Shown one piece after another: positions 56,411 through 64,000 of a stretch of DNA of 64,000 nucleotides. The notes below the pieces were generated by a model that worked only from the letters and a program-made list of their open reading frames with translations, was not told where the DNA came from and ran no database searches. Each line of letters begins with the position of its first letter. Within the stretch, counting starts at the first letter, position 1. The position numbers and the translations under genes were made by a program. Source of the stretch: Vibrio algarum (GTDB lineage: Bacteria; Pseudomonadota; Gammaproteobacteria; Enterobacterales; Vibrionaceae); contig NZ_JAQLOI010000001.1 of NCBI RefSeq assembly GCF_028204155.1, positions 1,860,001 to 1,924,000 of the forward strand. Reading direction: 5' to 3'.

Positions 56411-57787
56411 TTAATTTTGCGTTACAAGTTCGTGTTCATCTTTTGATGTGCTATTGAAATAAGCCTTTGTTTCAGCAACAACGATATGACGCAATGCAAT
56501 GAGACCAATCAAGTTAGGGACAGCCATCAAACCGTTCACGATGTCGGCAATTATCCAAATCATGTCTAAATGCAAGAACGCTCCAGAAGCAACTAAGATA
56601 AGAAATAGTATCTTATATGGTAGGACCGCTTTGGTTCCCATTAAGAAAACAACGCAACGTTCGCCATAGTAGTTCCAGCCTAAAATAGTAGTAAAAGCGA
56701 AGAACATCAGCCCGATAGAAACGAGCATTGGTCCTAACGTATCAGAACTAAGGCCAACCGCAAAAGCGTGAGTTGTCATCGCAGCACCAGCAAAATCACT
56801 TTGCCAAGCACCAGTCAGTATGAGTGCGAGTCCTGTCATGGTACAAATAATGATGGTATCAAAAAAGGTACCGGTCATTGATATAAGGCCTTGGCGAACG
56901 CAAGAGTCGGTTTTAGCCGCCGCTGCCGCCATGGGTGCACTACCCAAGCCAGATTCGTTAGAGAACACACCACGTGCAATACCCGACTGAATAGCTAACA
57001 TCATACCAGCACCTAAGAAGCCTCCCGTTGCAGCCGTGCTTGTAAACGCGGAGACAACTACTAACTCAATAGCAGCAAAGAGTTGATCGGCATTGGCGAT
57101 GAGAACAAACAAACAGGCAACGACGTAAAATACCGCCATTGCAGGAACGACGCGCCCGGCCACTTTTGCAATCGATTTGATGCCGCCAATGGTCACAATA
57201 GCAACAAGGATAGTAAGGACAACAGCTGAAATCTCTCTGGATACCCCAAAAGAGAGATGAGAGGCGTCTAAGATGGCATTGACTTGTGGAAACGTCCCAA
57301 TGCCGAAGCACGCGACACCAAGGGCAAAGATGGCAAATAAAGTCGCTAAAAGTTTAGAGCCAACCCCATATTGAAGATAGTACATAGGGCCACCAACCAT
57401 CTGGCCTTTGTCATCAACTTTGCGATATTTTACAGCAAGCAAACATTCCGCGTATTTTGTTGCCATACCAAACAACGCTGCTAGCCACATCCAAAATAAA
57501 GCACCCGGGCCTCCGAGCTTGATCGCTGTTGCGACACCAACAATGTTACCTGTACCAATGGTTGCAGATAACGCTGTACACAACGCAGCAAAGCTAGACA
57601 CATCACCTTTCGCTTTACTGTTTTCTGAACGCGAAAAGACCAATTTAAGCGCCGTAGGTAGGTGTCTAAACTGAATTAACCCTAAACGGAAAGTGAAATA
57701 GGCACCTGTGCCAACAAGTAAAATTAAAAGCGGTGGTCCCCAAACAAAGCTGTCGATTGTTTGAAGTAAAGATTGAAAGTTATTCAT
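56411..57787 (-). CDS. Alanine/glycine:cation symporter (AGCS family)
   Basis: 458 residues and about ten membrane helices. AGCS transporters import glycine and alanine with sodium. Seen: ALSATIGTGNIVGVATAI near residue 75, the signature FSNESGLGSAPMAAAAA around residue 277, and DIVNGLMAVPNLIGL near the end. A tandem glycine riboswitch lies in its leader, so glycine itself controls this gene. In Vibrio cholerae the well-studied tandem glycine riboswitch sits before a symporter of the same family. Confidence 0.94.
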   Translation of the reverse strand: MNNFQSLLQTIDSFVWGPPLLILLVGTGAYFTFRLGLIQFRHLPTALKLVFSRSENSKAKGDVSSFAALCTALSATIGTGNIVGVATAIKLGGPGALFWMWLAALFGMATKYAECLLAVKYRKVDDKGQMVGGPMYYLQYGVGSKLLATLFAIFALGVACFGIGTFPQVNAILDASHLSFGVSREISAVVLTILVAIVTIGGIKSIAKVAGRVVPAMAVFYVVACLFVLIANADQLFAAIELVVVSAFTSTAATGGFLGAGMMLAIQSGIARGVFSNESGLGSAPMAAAAAKTDSCVRQGLISMTGTFFDTIIICTMTGLALILTGAWQSDFAGAAMTTHAFAVGLSSDTLGPMLVSIGLMFFAFTTILGWNYYGERCVVFLMGTKAVLPYKILFLILVASGAFLHLDMIWIIADIVNGLMAVPNLIGLIALRHIVVAETKAYFNSTSKDEHELVTQN

Positions 57788-57907
57788 GGTTCCCCTTAAT
57801 ACTACAAAAATTTAAGGAGAAGAGGGAAAGGTTATTTATTTGTTTTTAATTGAATAAAACGCAAAAACACCCAAAAATGGGCGCAAGGTTGTACCTGTCT
57901 TTCCACT

Positions 57908-58155
57908 CCTCTGTCCTTTTGCCTGAGAGTTTCATCTGGTATTAACGACCAGACTTGCTCCTTCGGCGGCCAAATCTAAACCTAGTTAAAAGGCAAGATA
58001 TTTTGACTCTCTCCAGAGGTTCCTCCAACTACAGTCCTCACGACTATTTGTGGTTTTATCCACCAATTGTCGCGCCTGAAAGATTCACTTCTTCGGCGGG
58101 GTAATATGACCAATAATTAACTCATTAATGGCGCTAAACCCTCTCTCCTGCAGTC
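57908..58155 (-). promoter_or_regulatory. Tandem glycine riboswitch
   Basis: Read on the minus strand, both aptamers show conserved glycine-riboswitch pieces. Gene-proximal aptamer (about 57908-58022): GGAGAGAG..., CGCCGAAGGAGCAA and GAAACTCTCAGGCAAAAGG. Upstream aptamer (about 58030-58155): GGAGAGAG near 58145, CGCCGAAGAAGT and the following CAGGCG. A short linker joins them. Glycine binding in vibrio homologues turns on expression of the symporter downstream. Boundaries are approximate. Confidence 0.9.
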
Positions 58156-58348
58156 TTCATCGGAACAAACGCCTACCATGAAGCTCATGGTAAGCATTCT
58201 GCGCTGCGGATATTACATAATAATTTCGTATGTGTCAGTAGCGAAATTATTGATTGCTTGTTTTTCCATCATTAGTTCGTCTAAACAACGAAAAATTAAC
58301 GTAAAACAGAGAATATGATGCTATATATAAGAGTAATAAGGAGAGACT

Positions 58349-58507
58349 ATGACAAGATTAATAGCTATTGCAGCCTTCATTGCACTTTCAATATTTCTCA
58401 TTCGTTATAGAACCAATAAAAAAGTACAACATGGTGTAATTATTGCGTTTTTAGTAGGCTTGGCAATTTATACCGTTTCGATCGTAACGACTGAACTATT
58501 TCGTTAA
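58349..58507 (+). CDS. Small membrane protein (52 residues)
   Basis: A very short gene: MTRLIAIAAFIALSIFLIRY, a basic loop (RTNKKVQH), then a second hydrophobic helix (GVIIAFLVGLAIYTVSIV) and a short tail. AAGGAG sits eight bases before the ATG, a strong site. It ends 16 bases before the coiled-coil gene, which suggests one operon. The family is not recognised; two helices imply an inner-membrane hairpin. Confidence 0.75.
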   Translation: MTRLIAIAAFIALSIFLIRYRTNKKVQHGVIIAFLVGLAIYTVSIVTTELFR

Positions 58508-58523
58508 ATAGGAGCAATAAAAG

Positions 58524-59269
58524 GTGAGTAAAAACGTTGATCCAAGAGATCAAGAAGATGTAGTGGTTATCGAACAGAGGGATAAACACACCTTAGTTTA
58601 TATTGCTATAGCGGCGGTATTTGGTATCGCTATTGGCGGGCTCATTGGATCGGTTGTGACAAAGAATAAATGGCAACCGGCATACCAGTCTTTGGAAAAA
58701 AGCTTGTCGAAGCAAAACAGAGCCAAACGGAAGTGATAGTACAGAAGGTCGAAGCAGTAGAAAGAAAAGAAGCTGATATTGAGAACGAAATTGCGTTAAG
58801 AGTTACCGAACAAATGGCTGTGCTTGAACTGAACAGTAAAAAGGAAGTCGAAAAATCACAAGAAATGGTAACGGAATTGGAAAAAGTTAACATTGAAATG
58901 GACGCTCAAATTCAAGCTCAAGTTAAAGAGATAGAGCAGAACATAGAGGCAATAAGTGAGCTAGAAAAACAGATATCGATGCAAGCAAATATCTTTGATA
59001 GAGCACGAGAACTATTTCAACGTGAGTTGTTGATTAAACAAGACCTTACAAAATTACAAAAAGAACGTGATGTACTTGAACCGAGATTAAAACGCTTTAG
59101 TAAAGAGTGTGATGTCTACTTAGACGGTGCCTCTTTTGAAGTGAATTCATCTTCGTGCGATAAGCGTGACGAGATTAATTCAAATATCAGTCAAATTGAC
59201 CAGATGATTGAAGTGCATAAGCTTGATTTACGTGACATTGAAGGCATTTCTAACAGCATTGGTCTGTAG
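58524..59269 (+). CDS. Single-helix membrane protein with long coiled coil (frameshift at an A6 run)
   Basis: About 248 residues when one A is added at the A6 run 58696-58701 (GAA AAA AGC should be GAA AAA AAG). GTG start with AGGAG upstream. A cytoplasmic head of about 22 residues, one membrane helix (TLVYIAIAAVFGIAIGGLIGSVV), then a coiled coil rich in Glu and Lys with heptad repeats (EVEKSQEMVTELEKVNIEMDAQ), ending in a short Cys-containing domain (two cysteines). This is not a recognised family; such proteins often organise complexes in the envelope. The preceding 52-residue membrane protein is a probable partner. Confidence 0.78.
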
Positions 59270-59288
59270 GAATAGTTAGCTGATATTG

Positions 59289-59321
59289 GATTGACCGGCG
59301 TGAATCTCTCACCGGTCAATC
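59289..59321. repeat. Inverted repeat between converging genes
   Basis: Arms gattgaccgg/ccggtcaatc with a 13-base loop. No clear T tract on either side, so it may be a weak bidirectional terminator. Confidence 0.45.
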
Positions 59322-59334
59322 TAGCCTATTAAGA

Positions 59335-60471
59335 CTATGAGAGCTGTAATCTGTATTTTTTATCTACCACCCACGCTAGCAATCCCCACGCGACACACTG
59401 ACCCCATAGCAAAGACCATTGCGGCATTATTTGAGTAAAATCAGCGCCAAGTTGGTTTATTTTAAGGAAAGCCTGTATAGCGGGTGTACACGGGATAAGG
59501 TTCGAAAGCCATATCATTGGTTGTGGAACACTTTCTAAAGGCCAGATAAAGCCAGCACTAAATATAAGCGGCATTGAGCTGATTAACACCACCACGGCCA
59601 CTAATTCTCTTCTTGGTAAAATAGCACCTAAAAAAGAGCCGATGAAACATGAGGATAGTAAGAAGGGCGCTAATAGCGCAAGCAATGTTAAAGGTTCTGC
59701 CAACCGGTGAATGTCATAAAAGTCAAAACTAAAACCAAAATAGTACATCGACAAGAAATAGTAGGTGGCTATGAATATCGATGATCGGGTCAAGATTAAT
59801 CTTAACGAGCTCTGTTTCGTCCAGTAACCCTTGCCAAATTTTTGAGTACCTCCAACAACACCTATGCTCATAATTAACGTTTGCTGCAGTATTAAGACAA
59901 ATACAGCTGGGACAACGTAGTTAACGTATCCCATTTCAGGGTTAAATGTTGGCTTCATATTGACGATAGAGGAAGCGTATTGCCCTGAAGCCGCTTCTAA
60001 AGGTTGCCCCTCCATTACCATTCGGTTAACCCGTGCTTTTGCTGCAAGTGTTCCACTAGCACCTGTAATACCTTCTACAATCGCACCATAAACTAAGAAA
60101 TAGGAAGCGTCGCCCGCAAACGAGAGGGTAGGACTTTTGCCTAATAATAACTCTTTGTAAAAGTGTTCAGGTATAACAAGAATCCCAGTGACTTTTCCTT
60201 CTATAAATTGTTGCTTTGCCTCCTCTATAGAATGTGCGCGCGCAGCAATCTTTATTTGAGAGGTGGCATCAACCATTCTTTCTAATTGAAAGCTGGTTAA
60301 GCTGTTGTCTAAATTCACAACGGTAATTGTTTGTTCTGTCGGTGTTTGATGAGAGTACGGCAATGGATATAAGAATGAATAAAAAACAACGCCGCCAAAC
60401 ATGGTAAGAAGTATAATTGGGTTTGTAAAAATAGACCGAAGTTCACATTTAACTAAATTGAAGAGTGTCAT
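59335..60471 (-). CDS. ABC-2 type permease, efflux operon (second)
   Basis: 378 residues: an N-terminal helix, a large periplasmic domain (residues 40-190), then five C-terminal helices, the layout of ABC-2 export permeases (YhhJ/YbhR type). PLESVPQPMIWLSNLIPCTP is family-like. Start overlaps the upstream permease by four bases. No ATP-binding subunit is present in the window, so energy coupling is not explained here. Confidence 0.87.
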   Translation of the reverse strand: MTLFNLVKCELRSIFTNPIILLTMFGGVVFYSFLYPLPYSHQTPTEQTITVVNLDNSLTSFQLERMVDATSQIKIAARAHSIEEAKQQFIEGKVTGILVIPEHFYKELLLGKSPTLSFAGDASYFLVYGAIVEGITGASGTLAAKARVNRMVMEGQPLEAASGQYASSIVNMKPTFNPEMGYVNYVVPAVFVLILQQTLIMSIGVVGGTQKFGKGYWTKQSSLRLILTRSSIFIATYYFLSMYYFGFSFDFYDIHRLAEPLTLLALLAPFLLSSCFIGSFLGAILPRRELVAVVVLISSMPLIFSAGFIWPLESVPQPMIWLSNLIPCTPAIQAFLKINQLGADFTQIMPQWSLLWGQCVAWGLLAWVVDKKYRLQLS

Positions 60472-61619
60472 GAGTTTTTCTCCAACTGACCAAGATGCTT
60501 CTTACATAATGGGTAGATGAGAATTAAAGGGAGAAGGTATCCTGCCATGCTAGTGGATATGGCACTAATGGTTTCAAAGCTGGTTACGCCGTAACTGACC
60601 TGGCTGATTTGAGCTTCAATATAGTGGCTAATTGGAAGTAATGAGCGCCAAGTGGACGCGATTATACTCATGTCTGTCGCTGGGAATGTCACCCCCATAA
60701 ATGCAAAGCTTGGTGCAGTAAAAGCGCCAGCAAAACTCATTGCTCTTGCAGGGTCTAATGTAAGGAAGAAGAAAAAAGCTCCCATGATTATGCAGGCAAA
60801 AATAGTCAGCAGTTGGGCGTATAGGATAGGCACCAAGCTACCAATCATCGGCCATTCAAAACCAACGTAAAACCAACTTAAAAACCCAAAACCGAGAAGG
60901 GCAAAAAATGGAATATAGAACCCGCAAATAGTTAATATTTGTCGTAAAGGCTTGTCACCAAGCATTCTCTTTAGGCCATATACCCTGTGATTGGCCGCAA
61001 GTGCTAATATCGTTGCAACGATGATAATAATTTGCCACAGAGCAGGGACAATAGCACTGACCAAAAATTGGGCGTAATTGGTGTTTCGATTAAATAGAGG
61101 GGTGATTTGATTTTGAATAGTAACCGTTCGGCCCGCAGCACTTGCTAGTGAATTATTTCCTTTCGCTAGTTGTTTCACAATGCCAAGTTTAGCATCAAAT
61201 GTTCCATGTGCCTGTGCGATAGCGGCATTTATCAAACGGCCAACAAGAATATATTGGCTGTTATAAAACACCGTTATCTGAGGTGGATTATTAAGGTAAA
61301 TGTCACGACTGTAGTGAGTCGGGATAATTGCATATCCGTATATATCACCATTTATGAGTGCATTTTTTGCTTCGATTGCACTTTGATATCCACCAGAAAC
61401 TTTAAGAGTAGCAGTAGAATCGATATTTCTTATCAACTCTCTGGATAAGGTACTATTTTCAAGGTCAACGACACCGAAGTTAATGTTGGTCGCGACATTG
61501 GCAGAAAAAATCCACCAAGTCGACATTGCTAATAGAATAGGGATCCATGTAATACAGGATAATAGCCATTTATCCTTGCGTAGCACAGACCACTGAGAGA
61601 TCGGCATTTCGGTATGCAT
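60468..61619 (-). CDS. ABC-2 type permease, efflux operon (first)
   Basis: 383 residues from the ATG at 61619 (MHTEMPISQWSVLRKDKW), which has AGAGGAAT upstream and begins right after the HlyD stop; the open frame runs 11 codons further into that gene. Same topology as the second permease (one helix, large periplasmic domain, five helices), so the two probably form a heterodimer. An unusual run of charged residues follows helix 1. Same operon as HlyD and TolC. Confidence 0.87.
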   Translation of the reverse strand: MHTEMPISQWSVLRKDKWLLSCITWIPILLAMSTWWIFSANVATNINFGVVDLENSTLSRELIRNIDSTATLKVSGGYQSAIEAKNALINGDIYGYAIIPTHYSRDIYLNNPPQITVFYNSQYILVGRLINAAIAQAHGTFDAKLGIVKQLAKGNNSLASAAGRTVTIQNQITPLFNRNTNYAQFLVSAIVPALWQIIIIVATILALAANHRVYGLKRMLGDKPLRQILTICGFYIPFFALLGFGFLSWFYVGFEWPMIGSLVPILYAQLLTIFACIIMGAFFFFLTLDPARAMSFAGAFTAPSFAFMGVTFPATDMSIIASTWRSLLPISHYIEAQISQVSYGVTSFETISAISTSMAGYLLPLILIYPLCKKHLGQLEKNS

Positions 61620-61620
61620 T

Positions 61621-62607
61621 CTATTCCTCTGCATCCAAAGTGACAGAAACACTCATACCAACACGCAATCTTTCTGATTGGTCAACTGGCTTTGCTTCAA
61701 CTTCAAAAGTTCTTAAATCAAAGCCCTGTGAAGAGTCTGTCGAGCGCCACGTTGCAAAGTTACCCATGACAGCAACATGCATAACTTCAAACTCGATTTC
61801 TTTATCTAATGCAGGTAGGTAGCCATTAAAACGTGTGCCTTTAGTAAAATACTTGAGCCTGTCTTCACGTACGCTGAAAATAGCCCAAGCGTCGTTCATA
61901 TCAATGACAGTCACAACCGGGAAACCCTGAGGAGCCAGTTCACCACTGTTTAACAACACTTGAGAAACTTCACCGTTAAACCAACTGTTAATCTTGGTAT
62001 CTTGAGCATAGGCTTCTACTTCGGCAACTGCACCGGCTGCCATACGTTCTTTCTCAATTGCGGCTTGTTTCGTTTCGTTACGAGCCCCTTCTTGCGCCAT
62101 TTGGAACATTTGATAAGCGGCACTTTGTGTAAACTTGGCAGCCTGCCATTGGGTTAGTGCTTCGTCTCTTTTCTGCTCTGCAACGACACCATCTTTATAC
62201 AAACTATCAACACGTTGGAAGGTCTTTTCTGCCAAAGAAGCAGCAGCCTTGGCTTTCTGCCATTGGTCGCTAGCAGCAGCAATTTGTTGTGAGCGTGCAC
62301 CATTTTCAGCTTGCAATGCCATTGCCCCTGCGGCTTTTTGACCTGCTAGAGCTTGATCAAGTTTCGCGTCGATTTCTGGACTATAAAGGGTAAAAACAGG
62401 GTCACCAATGGATATTTGATCCCCTTTACTCACCATAATCTTCTCTATTCTCCCTGGTACTTTAGAAGAAATACTGTATTGCTGCGCCTCTATCTGGCCT
62501 TGAAGGCGTATAGGTTTAGGCTGATAGGCTTGATAAAAACTGTATGCAATCCAAGAACCGATACTAACAGCAACTGCTGTCACAAGAATGGGTTTAACGA
62601 CTTTCAT
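61621..62607 (-). CDS. HlyD-family periplasmic adaptor
   Basis: 328 residues. One N-terminal membrane anchor (VKPILVTAVAVSIGSWIAY), then a biotinyl-lipoyl-like half-motif (GQIEAQQYSISSKVPGRIEKIMVSKGDQIS), a coiled-coil hairpin (residues 70-190) and a second lipoyl half (DTKINSWFNGEVSQVLLNSGELAPQGFP) with a beta-barrel end. It bridges inner-membrane permease and outer-membrane TolC channel. Start codon shares a base with the TolC stop (TAATG). Confidence 0.93.
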   Translation of the reverse strand: MKVVKPILVTAVAVSIGSWIAYSFYQAYQPKPIRLQGQIEAQQYSISSKVPGRIEKIMVSKGDQISIGDPVFTLYSPEIDAKLDQALAGQKAAGAMALQAENGARSQQIAAASDQWQKAKAAASLAEKTFQRVDSLYKDGVVAEQKRDEALTQWQAAKFTQSAAYQMFQMAQEGARNETKQAAIEKERMAAGAVAEVEAYAQDTKINSWFNGEVSQVLLNSGELAPQGFPVVTVIDMNDAWAIFSVREDRLKYFTKGTRFNGYLPALDKEIEFEVMHVAVMGNFATWRSTDSSQGFDLRTFEVEAKPVDQSERLRVGMSVSVTLDAEE

Positions 62608-64000
62608 TACTGATCCTCTGATTTTACGGTTTGAGATGCATTCGAAACGTATTGATTAAATGTGTTCATTTCACTACTCAGTGCTAACAATCGATTGAGA
62701 GAGATTAAATAGTTAAAGCTCGCAACCTGTTGCTGGGTTTTTATGCTGGCTAAATAGAGCTCAGCATCAACCACATCGAGTGAAGTAGATAAGCCTTGAG
62801 TAAATGCCTTACTTCTCAAGCTTAGGTTTTCTTGCGCAAGCTCTAAGCTCGAATTTAATCCATGGACTTCTTCGATTGCTTGTTCGGCTTCGTAGTAGGT
62901 CTTTTCTACCAAAACGGTAAGGTCGCGTGTTGCTTGATGGCGAAGATGATGGACTTGCAATACTGCACTATGTGCTGCCTGAACGCTCTCTGAGCGACCA
63001 TTGTTATCGATTAAAGGGATGCTTACGCCAACGCCGACTAACCAATCTGGCGCTAACTCGGAAGCAAGAGAGTCATCTTCGTATAACGTGTAGTTTCCAT
63101 AAAGGTAGACTTCAGGATAATAGCGGCCTTTTTCTGCAACAATGAGTTGGCTAGCTTGTTTATTCTTCGCGTCTAAAATGGATAGCCCTGGATAAGTTGT
63201 TAAGGTCTGATCGGTAAAAGCGCTTAGAGGTGGAAGATTTTCATTAATAAACAGAGAGGTTTCTGGGTACACTTTTTCATCTTGATTTAAAATCTGGGTC
63301 AGTGCAGAAACCGCGATTTCGACATCTTTTTGTGCACGTTTGCGCTCGACGGTTGCTTTCGTTAATGATGCTTCAGCTTGCAGCCTTTCAACTTTGGCTA
63401 TTTGACCTTGAGTTTCAAGTTTTACAGCGAAGTCTCTGTGTTTAGTTAACCCTTGCTCAACGGAAATTCTTGTTTGTAGAACATCGTTTGCTAAAACCAC
63501 GCTGAAGTAATATTTAGCTAAGTCTTCGTACTGAGCTTGAGTTTCCATTGCCAAATAGGCGACAGCTTCATCGGTTTGTCCACTCGCAATCTCTTGAGCG
63601 GCGGTTATTCTGCCACCGGTAAATATTGGCCAAACTGCCCTGATGGATGAGTTGAACAAATCTTTTTCAGTAATGGTGGATGTGGTAGCACTTAATAAAG
63701 AGGTAAGACCTAAATGTGACAACATAGCCGCGCTTGTAGAATCGAGGCTATCAATGATTTGGTCGCCAGATAAGGTCACATCATCGTCTAGACGAGTGTA
63801 ATTCGCACCTAACGTCACTGAAGGAAGGTTTAACGATGATTTTGAGCCTTCTAGTTGGCGGTAACGGTCAACATTGGCTCTTTGCGCTGCGATAGCGCTG
63901 TTCTTATCTTGTAATAATGTCCACGCGTTTTCAAAACTAATCTCACCTGCAATACCAGAAGTTGAATAGAGAATAGCTGTACTTAATAGCGCGAGTTTTG
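62607..64000 (-). CDS. TolC-family outer-membrane efflux channel (5' end outside the window)
   Basis: At least 463 residues; the reading runs off the right edge within the signal peptide (...KLALLSTAILYSTSGIA then GEISFENAWTLLQ). A GTG at 63818 is internal and not the start. Two repeats typical of TolC (each a pair of long helices and strands) are seen, with QLEGSKSSLNLPSVTLGANY and the second-repeat counterpart AEKGRYYPEVYLYGNYTLY. It forms the exit duct of the efflux system. First gene of the operon. Confidence 0.92.
   Translation of the reverse strand, partial: KLALLSTAILYSTSGIAGEISFENAWTLLQDKNSAIAAQRANVDRYRQLEGSKSSLNLPSVTLGANYTRLDDDVTLSGDQIIDSLDSTSAAMLSHLGLTSLLSATTSTITEKDLFNSSIRAVWPIFTGGRITAAQEIASGQTDEAVAYLAMETQAQYEDLAKYYFSVVLANDVLQTRISVEQGLTKHRDFAVKLETQGQIAKVERLQAEASLTKATVERKRAQKDVEIAVSALTQILNQDEKVYPETSLFINENLPPLSAFTDQTLTTYPGLSILDAKNKQASQLIVAEKGRYYPEVYLYGNYTLYEDDSLASELAPDWLVGVGVSIPLIDNNGRSESVQAAHSAVLQVHHLRHQATRDLTVLVEKTYYEAEQAIEEVHGLNSSLELAQENLSLRSKAFTQGLSTSLDVVDAELYLASIKTQQQVASFNYLISLNRLLALSSEMNTFNQYVSNASQTVKSEDQ

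Noticed and set aside
63810..63818. TolC gene starting at the GTG at 63818
   Set aside because: The frame stays open to the window edge with a good signal peptide and mature N-terminus upstream.
1..64000. CRISPR arrays, tRNA or rRNA genes, prophage or transposase genes
   Set aside because: I read both strands for repeat-spacer patterns, T-arm sequences and typical protein motifs and found none.

Overview
The window looks like chromosomal DNA of a Vibrio or close relative (Vibrionaceae). The evidence is AT-rich DNA, vibrio-like RibA, AsnS, AspC, HrpA and TyrR proteins, a DUF2860 outer-membrane protein, and a tandem glycine riboswitch ahead of an AGCS symporter. I found no rRNA, tRNA, CRISPR array, transposase or integrase. 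Family names come from reading the translations; no database search was run.

Layout. 0-1.4 kb: end of a cytochrome c maturation operon (dsbE tail, ccmH), then ribA. 1.5-5.1 kb: ldtD-mepK-gloC (cell wall and detoxification) and a small basic winged-helix-like protein. 5.4-10.6 kb: a TRAP transporter (dctPQM) followed by a Cache-type histidine kinase and a NarL-type response regulator, probably a sense-and-import unit for a small carboxylate. 10.7-19.5 kb: aspC, an HD-GYP protein, asnS, a GNAT enzyme, nudL, pabB and a class I fumarase. 19.6-28 kb: ycjX-ycjF-tyrR, rimJ-like and a run of small conserved genes. 28-33.6 kb: hrpA, a small outer-membrane barrel, a zinc ribbon and an unrecognised gene. 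33.6-41 kb: signalling genes (PAS-GGDEF-EAL, a chemotaxis receptor, a GGDEF protein) around an SLC13 transporter. 41-46.7 kb: YARHG, DUF1289, isochorismatase-like, DUF2860, a nitrilase-family enzyme divergent from a LysR regulator, and a GFA enzyme. 46.8-55.6 kb: an accessory array. 55.7-64 kb: a LysE exporter, the riboswitch-controlled AGCS symporter, a membrane coiled-coil protein with a tiny membrane-protein gene ahead of it, and an efflux operon (two ABC-2 permeases, HlyD adaptor, TolC channel) with no ATPase in view.

The accessory array is the most unusual structure. Three decayed copies of the 3' end of an M32 carboxypeptidase gene lie in a row downstream of the intact-length gene, alternating with toxin-antitoxin modules (one ParD-like/RelE pair, one Phd-YefM/ParE pair, and a dead copy of the latter). 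A roughly 4.5 kb cargo of a lipoprotein, a methyltransferase and two LuxR-type regulators sits inside it. This suggests repeated insertion of toxin-antitoxin cassettes at one gene end, each insertion displacing the old end.

The other pervasive feature is a set of 16 apparent single-position frame breaks in 13 otherwise well-conserved genes. Nearly all are one base short in an A or T run of 6-7. The likeliest cause is homopolymer undercalling in the assembly. Polymerase or ribosome slippage is the biological alternative, and several sites match A AAA AAA or A AAA AAG slippery heptamers. I annotate these genes at full length and mark each break.
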